DNA from: an uncultured Alistipes sp.
Lineage (GTDB): Bacteria; Bacteroidota; Bacteroidia; Bacteroidales; Rikenellaceae
NCBI GenBank assembly: GCA_949285535.1
Contig: CASDZP010000001.1
Location: forward strand, 103,993 to 167,992
DNA length: 64,000 nt
Reading direction: 5' to 3'
Shown piece by piece: positions 45,369 through 54,050 of this stretch (positions within the stretch are counted from its first letter, which is position 1; each line of letters opens with the position of its first letter). The position numbers and the translations under genes were made by a program. The notes beneath the pieces were generated by a model. It saw only the letters and a program-made list of their open reading frames with translations, was not told where the DNA came from and searched no databases.

Positions 45369-45779
45369 CTACAACAGATTCTTCCGTTCGGTTATTTCTG
45401 CGTCTGTCATAGTGTACCCCTCCAAAGAGCCGTCCTTTGCCTGTATGCAGATATATGTCATCGGTTCTGACGAGGTACATTTCAGATTACGGTCACATCC
45501 GGGCGCAACTCTGACAACAGAACCTTCGGCAATATCAAATACATCATCATTTACCTGAAATCTGCCTGCACCGGAGAGAATGATATAATTCTCTTCATTG
45601 TGTTTATGGCTGTGAAAGAACGGAACCTCCGCACCTGAAGGCAACGTACCGAACGAAATCTCACATGATGTCGCTTCAGTGCTCTCTTTCACAAACTGTT
45701 TACCGTCCACGTTTTTAATGGAACCGACTGAAACATGGGAATACTTTTCACCCTTGTTCAAAACTTTTACATTGCTCAT
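45369..45779 (-). CDS. Cupin domain protein
   Basis: The 136-residue cytoplasmic protein has one cupin barrel. The metal site is PFFHSHKHNEENYIILSG, and the second motif includes GSVVRVAPGCDR with no metal His. It may be an isomerase, dioxygenase-like or sugar-binding cupin. It is divergent from an HxlR regulator 143 bases away, so it is probably the regulator's target. Confidence 0.8.
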   Translation of the reverse strand: MSNVKVLNKGEKYSHVSVGSIKNVDGKQFVKESTEATSCEISFGTLPSGAEVPFFHSHKHNEENYIILSGAGRFQVNDDVFDIAEGSVVRVAPGCDRNLKCTSSEPMTYICIQAKDGSLEGYTMTDAEITERKNLL

Positions 45780-45783
45780 GATC

Positions 45784-45812
45784 TTGTTTTTTTATAAAGT
45801 TAACTAACTTTG
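45784..45812 (+). promoter_or_regulatory. Promoter of the HxlR regulator gene
   Basis: TTG (45784-45786), 18 bases, TAACTTTG (45805-45812) fits the consensus with a slightly short spacer. Confidence 0.5.
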
Positions 45813-45820
45813 CAATATGA

Positions 45821-45841
45821 ACTACCTATTATTTAGATAGT
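45821..45841. promoter_or_regulatory. Candidate HxlR operator
   Basis: ACTACCTA-TTATT-TAGATAGT is a 21-base dyad with one mismatch per arm, just downstream of the predicted start of the regulator transcript and between the divergent genes. HxlR proteins commonly bind such dyads. Confidence 0.4.
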
Positions 45842-45922
45842 ACTAAATTAACGCATCAATAATAAAAAAACAAGAACGCACAAATTTGTAACACACTTAC
45901 TTTAAAGTAATTATTATTAGAA

Positions 45923-46291
45923 ATGAGTCGTTTACCATTACAGGAAAATTTAAAAAAATATACGCTTGCGGACAGTTGCCCTGTTCGAAACATCATTTCC
46001 AGGATTTCGAGCAAGTGGGCTATTCTGATTTTGTGCATACTTTCAGAGAACGAGGCGACACGTTTCAACACAATAAACAAGGCAATCCCCGACATCTCTC
46101 CGAAAGTTCTAACCGACACATTGAAAAGTCTCGAAGCCGATGGTCTGATTAACAGAAAACTATATGCGGAAATTCCCCCGAAAGTCGAATACTCATTGAC
46201 CGAACTCGGCAAAAGTCTGATACCAATCATCGACAAGCTCATATCGTGGGCAGCAAACAATTATGAAACAATCATGTCGCACAGAAATTAG
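45923..46291 (+). CDS. HxlR-family winged-helix transcriptional regulator
   Basis: The 122-residue protein matches HxlR. It has an N-terminal Cys in LADSCPVRNIISRISSKWAILILCIL, the recognition region IPDISPKVLTDTLKSLEADGLI and the wing RKLYAEIPPKVEYSLTELGKSL. The conserved early Cys is often redox- or aldehyde-sensitive in this family. It is divergent from the cupin gene, with a candidate operator between. Confidence 0.9.
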   Translation: MSRLPLQENLKKYTLADSCPVRNIISRISSKWAILILCILSENEATRFNTINKAIPDISPKVLTDTLKSLEADGLINRKLYAEIPPKVEYSLTELGKSLIPIIDKLISWAANNYETIMSHRN

Positions 46292-46380
46292 TGCAGGCAT
46301 TTATCATCCCTGAAATAAGGCTTTGTGAACAAATCGGTTATTGTTGCTTTTAACAGGCAAAAACGACAACAAGGCGTATA

Positions 46381-46409
46381 AAAAAGGTTGTGCCGCTTCT
46401 GACACAACC
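46381..46409 (-). terminator. Terminator of the acetyltransferase-DUF1349 operon
   Basis: On the minus strand GGTTGTG / CACAACC form a stem followed by a run of at least six T. Confidence 0.75.
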
Positions 46410-46425
46410 CCATTCATATTCGATT

Positions 46426-47088
46426 TTACTCGGCGTTATTCTTCAGCCATTCGAGTCTGCGACTGTCAGGCAGATGTTTCACCTTAAAGTGCTCGAATTT
46501 GACATTAAATCCGTCTCCGTCGGGGCAAGCCGCCATTACACCGACCTGTACGGGTGTGTTATCCTGTAACCATGCGTTTCGCATCATTACATACTCTTTG
46601 TCGTCGAACGAGTAGAACACCTCGACGGCATCCAATCTTCTGACCGCCTTTATCCAAATATAAGGTACCGACTTATCCAGAGTGATTACACTCCAGTCGG
46701 ATGTTTTGTGCGTAACCACGGTACTGAGATTATATTTCCCGTCCACAAACTCAATACCCGCTTTGATATAGTTCTCATGGTCTATTCGCAACATCAGTCC
46801 CGCCTGGTCGAAGCGAACTTTATAATCTCCCGTCACTTTGACTTTCACCTCGAACTCACCGCCATAAGTTGTATAATAGAACGGCGCGTCATCGACTGTG
46901 AATCCATAATGCGAGATTCTCCAATAGTCGCTTTTGGGCGTGACGAACATCGAGAGCGTACCGTCTTTGATTTTCCATTTCTCAGGTTCATTGAACCACG
47001 ACATCTTATCCAACGATTGCGCCATACAATCAAATGAGGCGGCAACCAAAAGAAAACATAATAAAAATTTTCTCATATCTCTATTCAT
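46426..47088 (-). CDS. DUF1349 domain secreted protein
   Basis: The 220-residue protein has a signal peptide (FLLCFLLVAASFDCMAQ) and one concanavalin-like domain of the DUF1349 type. WFNEPEKWKIKDGTLSMFVTPKSDYW, FDQAGLMLRIDHENYIKAGIE and GVMAACPDGDGFNVKFEHFKV are typical. Relatives probably bind or cleave glycans, with function unproven. The gene starts immediately after the stop of the acetyltransferase gene, so the two are co-transcribed. An ATG at 47076 is an alternative start closer to the signal. Confidence 0.82.
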   Translation of the reverse strand: MNRDMRKFLLCFLLVAASFDCMAQSLDKMSWFNEPEKWKIKDGTLSMFVTPKSDYWRISHYGFTVDDAPFYYTTYGGEFEVKVKVTGDYKVRFDQAGLMLRIDHENYIKAGIEFVDGKYNLSTVVTHKTSDWSVITLDKSVPYIWIKAVRRLDAVEVFYSFDDKEYVMMRNAWLQDNTPVQVGVMAACPDGDGFNVKFEHFKVKHLPDSRRLEWLKNNAE

Positions 47089-47649
47089 TTATTTTAGTTT
47101 ACGAATAACCCTGCACGGATTTCCGACAGCCAAAGAGCCGCTCGGTATGTCCTTGGTCACGACACTACCCGCCCCGATTACACAGTCGTCACCTATCGAG
47201 ACTCCGGGCAAAACGCATACCTGCGCCCCTATCCATACATTATCGCCTACCGTGATTGGACGAGCGTATTCCAACCCTTTGTTTCGCTGTTCTATGTCAA
47301 AAGGATGTCCGGCCGTATAGAATCCGCAATTCGGAGCAATAAAAACATTGTCACCGAATTTGACAGGTGCCCCGTCAAGTATCACGCAATTAATGTTGGC
47401 ATAGAAATTCTCGCCTATCTCGATATTGTAACCATAGTCGCAGAAAAATGGCTGTTCTATCAGAAATTTCTCTTTGGTTTTACCGAAAAGTCGCCTTATC
47501 GCCTTTTCTCTGCCCGCAATATCCGACGGCCTCAACATGTTATAATCATAACACGCTTCCTTACACACTTGCCGCTCGGCAATCAATTCGGAGTCGTTAT
47601 TGGCGTCATACAACATTCCCTGACGACATTTTTCCTTTTCGCTTAACAT
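47089..47649 (-). CDS. Sugar O-acetyltransferase (maltose/galactoside type)
   Basis: The 186-residue left-handed beta-helix enzyme transfers acetyl from acetyl-CoA to sugars. The N-terminal helical part (CRQGMLYDANNDSELIAER) and the hexapeptide region ITVGDNVWIGAQVCVLPGVSIGDDCVIGAGSVVTKDIPSG are diagnostic. The catalytic His is in FYTAGHPFD. It is first in an operon with DUF1349, with a promoter within the palindromic box at 47670. Confidence 0.92.
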   Translation of the reverse strand: MLSEKEKCRQGMLYDANNDSELIAERQVCKEACYDYNMLRPSDIAGREKAIRRLFGKTKEKFLIEQPFFCDYGYNIEIGENFYANINCVILDGAPVKFGDNVFIAPNCGFYTAGHPFDIEQRNKGLEYARPITVGDNVWIGAQVCVLPGVSIGDDCVIGAGSVVTKDIPSGSLAVGNPCRVIRKLK

Positions 47650-47669
47650 TGATAACCACTCTTTTTATT

Positions 47670-47685
47670 TACCTTTGCAAAGGTA
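47670..47685. promoter_or_regulatory. Palindromic double -7 box between the acetyltransferase and LuxR genes
   Basis: TACCTTTGCAAAGGTA, identical to 29346-29361, supplies a TAnnTTTG for each strand. Here a TTG lies 18 bases upstream on the plus strand and 20 bases upstream on the minus strand, so both promoters are complete and overlap. Confidence 0.7.
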
Positions 47686-47735
47686 TAATGTTGTTTTCTA
47701 ACGGTCAATGACTATAAATAACCATTTTTGCGCCA

Positions 47736-48491
47736 ATGAAACCGATAGATGAGCTGAACAGAGAATTTTACGCCCAAGACTTCACCGATGGCGATACGGA
47801 CAGCCTGACGTTGGACAGATATAAGGATATTGCACGCAACTACGCGCGAATGGAGAACAACATAGCGGTTTTAAGCGACCTACGCACAAACGTAAGCTAT
47901 ATCTATCTCGGAGGTTTTGCGCAGACTCTCGGTATAAAAGGCGACACCTCCGAAAATAAAATCCCCTCTATCTGGGAGGAGGAGATTTTCAGACTTATTC
48001 ATCCTGACGACCTGACAGAAAAACATCTGCAAGAGCTTCGTTTTTTCCATTTCATCAAACAGCAACCCAAAACGAAGCGTTCATCATACTACATGATGAG
48101 CAGAATACGCATAAAAACGGGAACAGCATCATATATACCCGCCATTCACCGTATATTCTATATTTCGATACCACCGAAAGAGACCCTTTGGCTGACTCTT
48201 TGTCTGTATAGTCCGTTATCGTTTGAGCTTCCGTCAAAATGTGTGATAGTAGATTCCGCCACAGGTTACACAACCGAACTCGAAAAACAGAACGGCATAA
48301 AGATATTGTCCACAAGAGAAAAACAAATTTTGTCTCTTATAAACAATGGATTGACAAGCAAAGAGATAGCACAATCGCTATCCATAAGCATACATACCGT
48401 AAACCGACACAGACAAGAGATATTAAGCAAACTGCAAGTGAAAAACGCAATCGAGGCGTGTCGCACGGCAAAAGATTTGAAGCTGATTTAA
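47736..48491 (+). CDS. LuxR-type transcriptional regulator with N-terminal PAS-like domain
   Basis: The 251-residue protein has an N-terminal sensor-like region (about 30-165; LRTNVSYIYLGGFAQTLG, then the Trp-Glu-Glu-Glu and HPDD-containing segment) common in Bacteroidetes regulators. The C-terminal LuxR HTH at about 188-245 has LSTREKQILSLINNGLTSKEIA and SISIHTVNRHRQEIL. The ligand is unknown. It is divergent from the acetyltransferase operon and shares a double promoter with it, so cross-regulation is likely. Confidence 0.88.
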   Translation: MKPIDELNREFYAQDFTDGDTDSLTLDRYKDIARNYARMENNIAVLSDLRTNVSYIYLGGFAQTLGIKGDTSENKIPSIWEEEIFRLIHPDDLTEKHLQELRFFHFIKQQPKTKRSSYYMMSRIRIKTGTASYIPAIHRIFYISIPPKETLWLTLCLYSPLSFELPSKCVIVDSATGYTTELEKQNGIKILSTREKQILSLINNGLTSKEIAQSLSISIHTVNRHRQEILSKLQVKNAIEACRTAKDLKLI

Positions 48492-48526
48492 AACTACAAA
48501 ACACACTACGTACAAAACAATCATAT

Positions 48527-48567
48527 AAAAAGAGACCCGAATAATAATTCGAGTCTCTTACGTTTTT
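48527..48567 (+). terminator. Terminator of the LuxR gene
   Basis: AAGAGAC(C)CGAAT-AATA-ATTCG(A)GTCTCTT is followed by ACGTTTTT. Confidence 0.85.
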
Positions 48568-48714
48568 ATGTTATCTGTAATACAATAACCAAAGTCATCA
48601 ACAAGGCGTATCGTCTCCGCAATCCGCAATAACACAATTCATCGGTTCAGCCGACAGCGATACTAAAATACCATGAATGACATACATATTGTGTATCTAT
48701 TAAACAGTACATCG

Positions 48715-49413
48715 TTATATGGCATCCTCATCATATATAACCGCGCCGTTTTCGTCAACGGTAAAGGGAATGCTGTAATAGTTTGTCCATATATGTCTGC
48801 CTTTCACCTCGGGATTCTCTTCCTTGTTGATGAAATTAAGCGCAAAAGAGACATCTATGGTTTCGTGAGATTTCTTGAACCAATCGGCGTTTTTCTTGTC
48901 GGGAGAGGTTGTTATGCTGACGGGAGAGACATAAAATCTGTACTCTTCGGCTGATTTGAGTTCGTAGATTTCGCTGTCCTCTTCCTGCTTGAACACTTCG
49001 AGAGCGTCATCGGTCAATTTCTGTATGTAATCGTATGTGATAGTGTTAAGGTCGATACCTTTTGTCATTTCATAAGAATACTTATCCTCGCTCATGCAGT
49101 CGGGTTCGGTCGCGACAAAATCACCTTTCACATTGGTTATGTTTATCACATACTCGTCATTGCTTTTATCAATATAGTTGATGTTTATCTGTGTCAGTAT
49201 GTTCTCAAGTTTTCGGTCATTATCGTCTTCTTTCCATTCAAGACGGTATATCTTGCACTCGTCGAGTTTGACATTTGCGGCAATCAGTTCCTTTATTTTG
49301 GCTATCCCCTCTTCCGATGCCATTCCGTAATCCTTGCCTAAAAAAGAACATGAAGACAATGCTAATGCGGCTACGGCTATTAACGCCGCTTTTCGGGTAA
49401 GTTTCGCAATCAT
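48715..49413 (-). CDS. Lipoprotein of unknown function
   Basis: The 232-residue protein has a lipoprotein signal (AVAALALSSC) and a mature part that is acidic, with helical N-terminal third (EEGIAKIKELIAANVKLDECKIYRLEW) and strand-rich remainder (EEYRFYVSPVSITT). No family was recognised. It ends in a DEDA-type acidic tail. Monocistronic on the minus strand. No terminator was noted downstream. Confidence 0.7.
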   Translation of the reverse strand: MIAKLTRKAALIAVAALALSSCSFLGKDYGMASEEGIAKIKELIAANVKLDECKIYRLEWKEDDNDRKLENILTQININYIDKSNDEYVINITNVKGDFVATEPDCMSEDKYSYEMTKGIDLNTITYDYIQKLTDDALEVFKQEEDSEIYELKSAEEYRFYVSPVSITTSPDKKNADWFKKSHETIDVSFALNFINKEENPEVKGRHIWTNYYSIPFTVDENGAVIYDEDAI

Positions 49414-49686
49414 GACGTTTGATTTTTAGTTTGGTTTATACTATTGTTTATGTAGCTGTTTCCGATTCATTTTTATGTTTATCCGATTCGGATTCATTTC
49501 TTTCAATTCGATTTCTGTACCCATTCGGATTCATTCTCCATATTCCGATCTACCTGTCGATAATCATGACTCTGCGGACAAACGTCACCCGTGACCTACA
49601 TTACACGCAACAGACATCCCGACCACGTATAAGTTTTACTCCGCCTCTTTCGCGTCCTTCGATTGTAAAGATATAATAAAAAATGT

Positions 49687-49713
49687 AAAAAGTGACCGAT
49701 TGGTCGCTTTTTT
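49687..49713 (-). terminator. Terminator after the TetR gene
   Basis: AAAAAGTGACC-GATT-GGTCGCTTTTT forms an 11-bp stem with one wobble pair and ends in a T-run on both strands. It lies 44 bases past the TetR stop. Confidence 0.75.
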
Positions 49714-49756
49714 ATCTCAAATATTTTCAAATAATCACATAAACCCACATGAATAC

Positions 49757-50371
49757 TCATTTTTTAAGCAACCCATATATATAATCGAATTGCGCTTTCA
49801 ACAAATTCACGTCCAGTCCCCCGAAAAACGACATTTCATAAGAGATTCCGACAAACAGTTTTCTGAAAAGGGCGACCGCATGTTCAACATCAGTGTTTCT
49901 GTTTATCTCCCCGCTTTCAACGGCACGTCTCACCACGGAACGCCACAAATCATACTCTCTGTCGAAAAGCTGTTGTAACTTCTCCTTACCCTCCGGATGA
50001 TAGAAAAGTACCTGCTGGAACAGATTAAAATATCCCGCATTGGCGGATTTACCAGGCATCGCGTCTTTATTGATGTTTCCAAGTCGGACAATCTCTTTCA
50101 TCGTCCTGTCCACACCCTGCACATACTTTTCGATGAAATCGGATAATGTTCCGTCCGAAGAACCGTATTTATTTTTGGGATCCTGCGCCGAAAACAGATA
50201 CTTTTCGGTCACAGCCACAAACAGATCCTGTTTTGTGGGATAGTAGTTGAATATTCCCGTTTTAGACAATCCCACCATACGGGTAACCATTTGCAGGCTG
50301 ACCTTTTCGTAATTCATTGACATAAATAACTGAAGCGCGCTTTGCAATATCGCTTCTCTGCTCGTTTTCAT
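49757..50371 (-). CDS. TetR/AcrR-family transcriptional regulator
   Basis: The 204-residue regulator has an N-terminal HTH (AILQSALQLFMSMNYEKVSLQMVTRMVGLSKTGIFNYYPTKQDLF, about 6-52) and a helical ligand domain. It is divergent from a flavodoxin-like reductase gene. A perfect 7-bp dyad at 50563-50581 lies near the reductase start and is a likely operator, so repression relieved by a small toxic ligand is plausible. Confidence 0.92.
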   Translation of the reverse strand: MKTSREAILQSALQLFMSMNYEKVSLQMVTRMVGLSKTGIFNYYPTKQDLFVAVTEKYLFSAQDPKNKYGSSDGTLSDFIEKYVQGVDRTMKEIVRLGNINKDAMPGKSANAGYFNLFQQVLFYHPEGKEKLQQLFDREYDLWRSVVRRAVESGEINRNTDVEHAVALFRKLFVGISYEMSFFGGLDVNLLKAQFDYIYGLLKK

Positions 50372-50518
50372 GACATACGCATTATGTTAACAGATTTACG
50401 CATCAATCAATAATACACCTTAATGAATGTAAATATAATTAAATCATCCCTATATACAACTATTTACACAAACTACAAATCAAGGATACTTTTCGATGCA
50501 ATAATTTTAAAATATATG

Positions 50519-50550
50519 TTTGCATAAGTAAAAGCCACATACTAACTTTG
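50519..50550 (+). promoter_or_regulatory. Promoter of the flavodoxin-like reductase gene
   Basis: TTTG (50519-50522), 20 bases, TAACTTTG (50543-50550) matches the Bacteroidetes consensus. Confidence 0.75.
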
Positions 50551-50562
50551 TGATAAGTACAT

Positions 50563-50581
50563 AACGACAATAAATGTCGTT
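50563..50581. promoter_or_regulatory. Candidate TetR operator
   Basis: AACGACA-ATAAA-TGTCGTT is a perfect 19-base dyad placed just downstream of the predicted transcription start of the reductase gene, between it and the divergent TetR gene. Confidence 0.5.
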
Positions 50582-50614
50582 GTCATATCATTAGATAAAA
50601 GAATTGGTTGCAAC

Positions 50615-51235
50615 ATGAAAGTTTTACTGATAAACGGAAGTCCGCATAAAAACGGATGCACCTTCACGGCTTTGCACGAAATTGAGAAGACACTCATATC
50701 AAACGGTATCGAGACGGAGATACTCCACATCGGCAAAAAAGAGATTCCCGGCTGTATGGCTTGCGGCAGTTGCGCCAAGACAGGCCGTTGTTTCCGTGAC
50801 GACATAGTACAGGAAGTTCAGACCCGAATGGAAGAATTCAGCGGCATAGTCATCGGTTCTCCCGTATATTACAGCGCACCGACAGGACAGCTCATATCTT
50901 TCCTTAACAGACTGTTTTATGTGGCAGGAAGACGCATGGCGGGAAAAGTAGGCGCATCTGTGGTTTCATGTCGCAGGGGAGGCGCTTCTGCCACATTCGA
51001 ACAACTGAACCAATATTTTACAATATGCAACATGCCCATTGTCTCGTCTCAATATTGGAATTCTGTACACGGCTCAACTCCCGAAGACGTAATGAAAGAC
51101 GCCGAGGGACTGCAAACCATGAGAGTGTTGGGGCAAAACATGGCATGGATTCTGAAATGTATCGAGAGCGGCAAAAAAGCAGGAATAGAACCGCCGATTT
51201 ATGAACCGATAATAAGGACGAACTTCATACGATAA
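50615..51235 (+). CDS. NADPH-dependent FMN reductase / flavodoxin-like protein
   Basis: The 206-residue protein has a flavodoxin fold. The phosphate loop is LLINGSPHKNGCTFTALHE, followed by the Cys-rich GCMACGSCAKTGRC and the flavin loop GSPVYYSAPTGQL. The Cys motif is like that of iron-sulfur flavoproteins and NAD(P)H reductases that reduce quinones or nitro compounds. It is divergent from a TetR gene, so it is probably an inducible detoxifying enzyme. Confidence 0.88.
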   Translation: MKVLLINGSPHKNGCTFTALHEIEKTLISNGIETEILHIGKKEIPGCMACGSCAKTGRCFRDDIVQEVQTRMEEFSGIVIGSPVYYSAPTGQLISFLNRLFYVAGRRMAGKVGASVVSCRRGGASATFEQLNQYFTICNMPIVSSQYWNSVHGSTPEDVMKDAEGLQTMRVLGQNMAWILKCIESGKKAGIEPPIYEPIIRTNFIR

Positions 51236-51278
51236 AAATGAAGTATAAAAAACAACAATAATATAATGAATCAAAACA

Positions 51279-51321
51279 AAATTCCCCAATGAAATCAATT
51301 CATGTGGGGAATTTATTTTTT
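51279..51321 (+). terminator. Terminator of the reductase gene
   Basis: AAATTCCCC / GGGGAATTT with an inner ATGAA/TTCAT pair, followed by ATTTTTT. Confidence 0.8.
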
Positions 51322-51537
51322 AAATTTTCTTTATATATAAATACATTGTTCATCTCATTATCACATATACAGCATGAGAATCGGTAGATAGGGGATTAAT
51401 ACAATACTAACAACGTAACTGACAACCGTGAAAAGCTACAAGCGTGAAAACACCACCTCTATAATATCATTATTAGGGATCTTGCTATACCAACTTATAT
51501 GAGTTTACTATTAGGTCACCATCATATATAAGTACAA

Positions 51538-51993
51538 CTATCTAATCTTGCTAATTTTCAGGTAAATCATATCTTTTAATTGTTTCCCCTCTTCAAAAAT
51601 CGGATGGTCATAATTTTCAGTAAAAAAATCGGGTATCCGATGTGAATATACAAATCCGCAATTTTTGTAGAATGACATGGTTATGGGAGAGTCGCCCGTT
51701 CCGACAAGCATTGTATGACATCTATCTCTATAATGTTCCAAAATAAAGGAAATCAACTTTCTTCCATAGCCATGACGCTGAAACCGCGGATAAACCGCAA
51801 TACTTTTGATTTCATAAATTCCTATGTCTTCTTCGGTTATGACGCACAAAGCCTTAACCTCATTGTCATCGGTCAGAACGAACATATCCCCGCGTTCCAG
51901 ATAACGGTCAATCATGGACTCTTGCTCATCAGCAAGAAGCAGCAAGTCGAGATATTGCTTTTTATTGCAAAAAACAGAATGTATATTTATCAT
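51538..51993 (-). CDS. GNAT-family N-acetyltransferase
   Basis: The 151-residue protein has the GNAT core. IYEIKSIAVYPRFQRHGYGRKLISFILEHY contains the acetyl-CoA loop (RFQRHGYGR, motif Q/RxxGxG/A). A late strand follows with FYKNCGFVYSHRI. The substrate is unknown. The gene is monocistronic, with AT-rich flanks. Confidence 0.88.
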   Translation of the reverse strand: MINIHSVFCNKKQYLDLLLLADEQESMIDRYLERGDMFVLTDDNEVKALCVITEEDIGIYEIKSIAVYPRFQRHGYGRKLISFILEHYRDRCHTMLVGTGDSPITMSFYKNCGFVYSHRIPDFFTENYDHPIFEEGKQLKDMIYLKISKIR

Positions 51994-52200
51994 ATTCCGT
52001 TTTTATACATTCACAATAAAACTATTAGAACCATAAATTTAGGCAACGATAACGTATTCAACAAAATCTAAACTAAATTTTATGGGTATGTATTAAAAAC
52101 TATATTTATTGAAACCATTTCATTTATGCGAATTTGCGATACAATTCAACTATTAGATAATCAAAGAAAACAGATTGTTATCTTTAATTCTGTAAATGCA

Positions 52201-52236
52201 AAAAAGGAGTAAATCTGTACAGATTTACTCCTTTTT
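52201..52236 (-). terminator. Terminator after tRNA-Ser
   Basis: A perfect 16-bp stem, AAAAAGGAGTAAATCT / AGATTTACTCCTTTTT, with loop GTAC lies 5 bases past the tRNA 3' end. Confidence 0.9.
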
Positions 52237-52240
52237 AGAG

Positions 52241-52325
52241 CGGAGAGAGAGGGATTCGAACCCCCGGTGCCTCTCAGCACAACGGTTTTCAAGACCGCCG
52301 CATTCGACCGCTCTGCCATCTCTCC
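52241..52325 (-). tRNA. tRNA-Ser (anticodon TGA)
   Basis: On the minus strand the acceptor GGAGAGA pairs with TCTCTCC plus discriminator G. The anticodon arm CGGTCTTGAAAACCG has loop CTTGAAA and anticodon TGA. A long variable arm (TTGTGCTGAGAGGCAC) marks a class II tRNA, and the T arm is GGGGGTTCGAATCCC. The 3' CCA is not encoded. Confidence 0.97.
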
Positions 52326-52330
52326 GGACA

Positions 52331-52361
52331 CAAAGGTAGATAAATTTATTTTATCTGCAAA
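52331..52361 (-). promoter_or_regulatory. tRNA-Ser promoter
   Basis: On the minus strand TTTG (52361-52358), 19 bases, TACCTTTG (52338-52331) matches the consensus exactly, 6 bases upstream of the tRNA. Confidence 0.8.
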
Positions 52362-52630
52362 CTATATGTCAAAAAATATAAGCCTCAAACATTGATTTAA
52401 TGCCGAGAAAACTGAAAACAGACAATCGTATTAATTAGTGAATCGGCTAAAACACATTACCCGAAACATCGCTCACATAAAGTAAAAAAGTAAAACAGAC
52501 CGTACAGAAACATAATCTTAACCACGAGCAAAACCACAAACAATGCAAACAGCAATCGCAAGTAAAATCGCAGACAAAATACAATCACAAAAAATCCCTC
52601 TCCGAACATATTGCCGAAGAGGAAAAAACA

Positions 52631-52987
52631 AAGGCAAGGGATATAAGCCGGGTTCTGTATCTTTCGTACGAAAGCTCCTGTCATTTATCTCGACGACAGG
52701 TCACCCTGCCGCTCCAGCAACCTACCCTCCGACTCGGACGAGCAGCCCTCAGACGTCGGTTTACATGGTCTTGCAACCCGTGGCGCGTACGGCTCCGAAA
52801 CATTACTGCCCGGACGGTGGGCTCTTACCCCGCCTTTTCACCCTTACCGCATAAAAACACGGCGGTTATTCTCTGTTACGCTGACATCCCCTCACGAAGA
52901 TCTTCCACTTTCAGAAGCACGGCGCTCTGTGTTGCCCGGACTTTCCTCCGCCACCTGAAGATGACGGCGACAGGACTCCCTTGCCAT
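52631..52987 (-). ncRNA. rnpB: RNase P RNA (bacterial type A)
   Basis: On the minus strand the universally conserved GAGGAAAGTCCGGGC occurs near the 5' end, the P1 helix GGCAAGGGA / TCCCTTGCC closes the molecule, and the 3' end ACCCGGCTTATATCCC is typical. A T-run at 52622-52630 follows. The RNA matures tRNA 5' ends. A -7 box TATCTTTG lies just upstream (53004-52997). Ends are set from the P1 pairing. Confidence 0.96.
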
Positions 52988-52996
52988 ATTGAGCCA

Positions 52997-53004
52997 CAAA
53001 GATA
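52997..53004 (-). promoter_or_regulatory. rnpB -7 box
   Basis: TATCTTTG on the minus strand, 10 bases upstream of the RNA 5' end. No TTG is at the usual -33 distance. Confidence 0.6.
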
Positions 53005-53025
53005 GCGCATGTTATGCAAATTCGC

Positions 53026-53033
53026 TATATTTG
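53026..53033 (+). promoter_or_regulatory. fmt -7 box
   Basis: TATATTTG on the plus strand, divergent from and close to the rnpB promoter. No clear -33 TTG. Confidence 0.5.
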
Positions 53034-53080
53034 TATAATTATTTTTGCACAACAACTAAACTCTGAACCACACATAAAGC

Positions 53081-54040
53081 ATGAGTCACAAAAGAATAGT
53101 CTATATGGGAACGCCCGATTTCGCCGTCCTGCCGCTCCAAAAGCTGCTCGAAGGGGGATATGACATTGTGGGCGTAGTCACCGCAACCGACAAGGAGGCG
53201 GGACGAGGCAGAAACATAACCCAAAGCGCGGTAAAAAAATACGCCTGCCAACAGGGATTGAAAGTGTTGCAACCCGAAAAGCTCGGCAGCGAAGATTTCT
53301 TAAAGGAGCTTAAAGAGTTGCGTCCCGACATCATTGTGGTCGTGGCGTTCAGAATGTTGCCCGAATCGGTATGGAGCATGCCAACGATAGGCACTTTCAA
53401 CCTGCACGCATCGCTGTTGCCCAGATACCGTGGCGCCGCACCGATAAACCGCGCGATAATGAACGGCGACACTTATTCGGGCGTAACGACTTTCATGCTC
53501 GACAAACACATGGATACGGGTGAGATAATAATGTCGGAGCGTGTCGAGATTACCCCCGACGACTGTGCGGGTACGCTCCACGACAAGCTGATGGAGACAG
53601 GCGCGGAGCTTGTGGTCAAGACCGTTGACATGATGGAGAGCGGAGAGCTGAAAACCCGCAAGCAGGAGGAGATTGATGACCCGACGAAAGCCGCCGCACC
53701 CAAGATATTCAAAGAGACATGCCTTATCGACTGGAGTAAGGATTGCCAGCAGATAAACAACCTTGTCAGAGGTCTGTCACCCTACCCCGCCGCATGGTCG
53801 CCGCTCAACGACATGGCAGGCGCTGGAACCACTTTCAAGATTTTCAAGGTGAAACCGATAATCGAAAAACACAATCACCCTGTCGGAACCATTCTCAGCG
53901 ACCTGAAAAAAAGGCTGTTGGTGGCTGTCAGCGACGGTTTTATCGAAATCGAGGAGTTACAGCAGTCGGGTAAAAAACGTGTAAGGACGGAAGAGTATCT
54001 CCGTGGCGCACACATAGAAGATAAAATTGTAAAAATATAA
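53081..54040 (+). CDS. fmt: Methionyl-tRNA formyltransferase
   Basis: The 319-residue enzyme formylates initiator Met-tRNA. The N-terminal IVYMGTPDFAV, the catalytic region TFNLHASLLPRYRGAAPI (Asn107, His109) and DKHMDTGEI with the Asp are all present. A C-terminal OB-like domain starts near 210 (NNLVRGLSPYPAAW). Full length. It is divergent from rnpB and leads into a small lipoprotein gene 10 bases downstream. Confidence 0.96.
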   Translation: MSHKRIVYMGTPDFAVLPLQKLLEGGYDIVGVVTATDKEAGRGRNITQSAVKKYACQQGLKVLQPEKLGSEDFLKELKELRPDIIVVVAFRMLPESVWSMPTIGTFNLHASLLPRYRGAAPINRAIMNGDTYSGVTTFMLDKHMDTGEIIMSERVEITPDDCAGTLHDKLMETGAELVVKTVDMMESGELKTRKQEEIDDPTKAAAPKIFKETCLIDWSKDCQQINNLVRGLSPYPAAWSPLNDMAGAGTTFKIFKVKPIIEKHNHPVGTILSDLKKRLLVAVSDGFIEIEELQQSGKKRVRTEEYLRGAHIEDKIVKI

Positions 54041-54050
54041 TTCACTCGCA

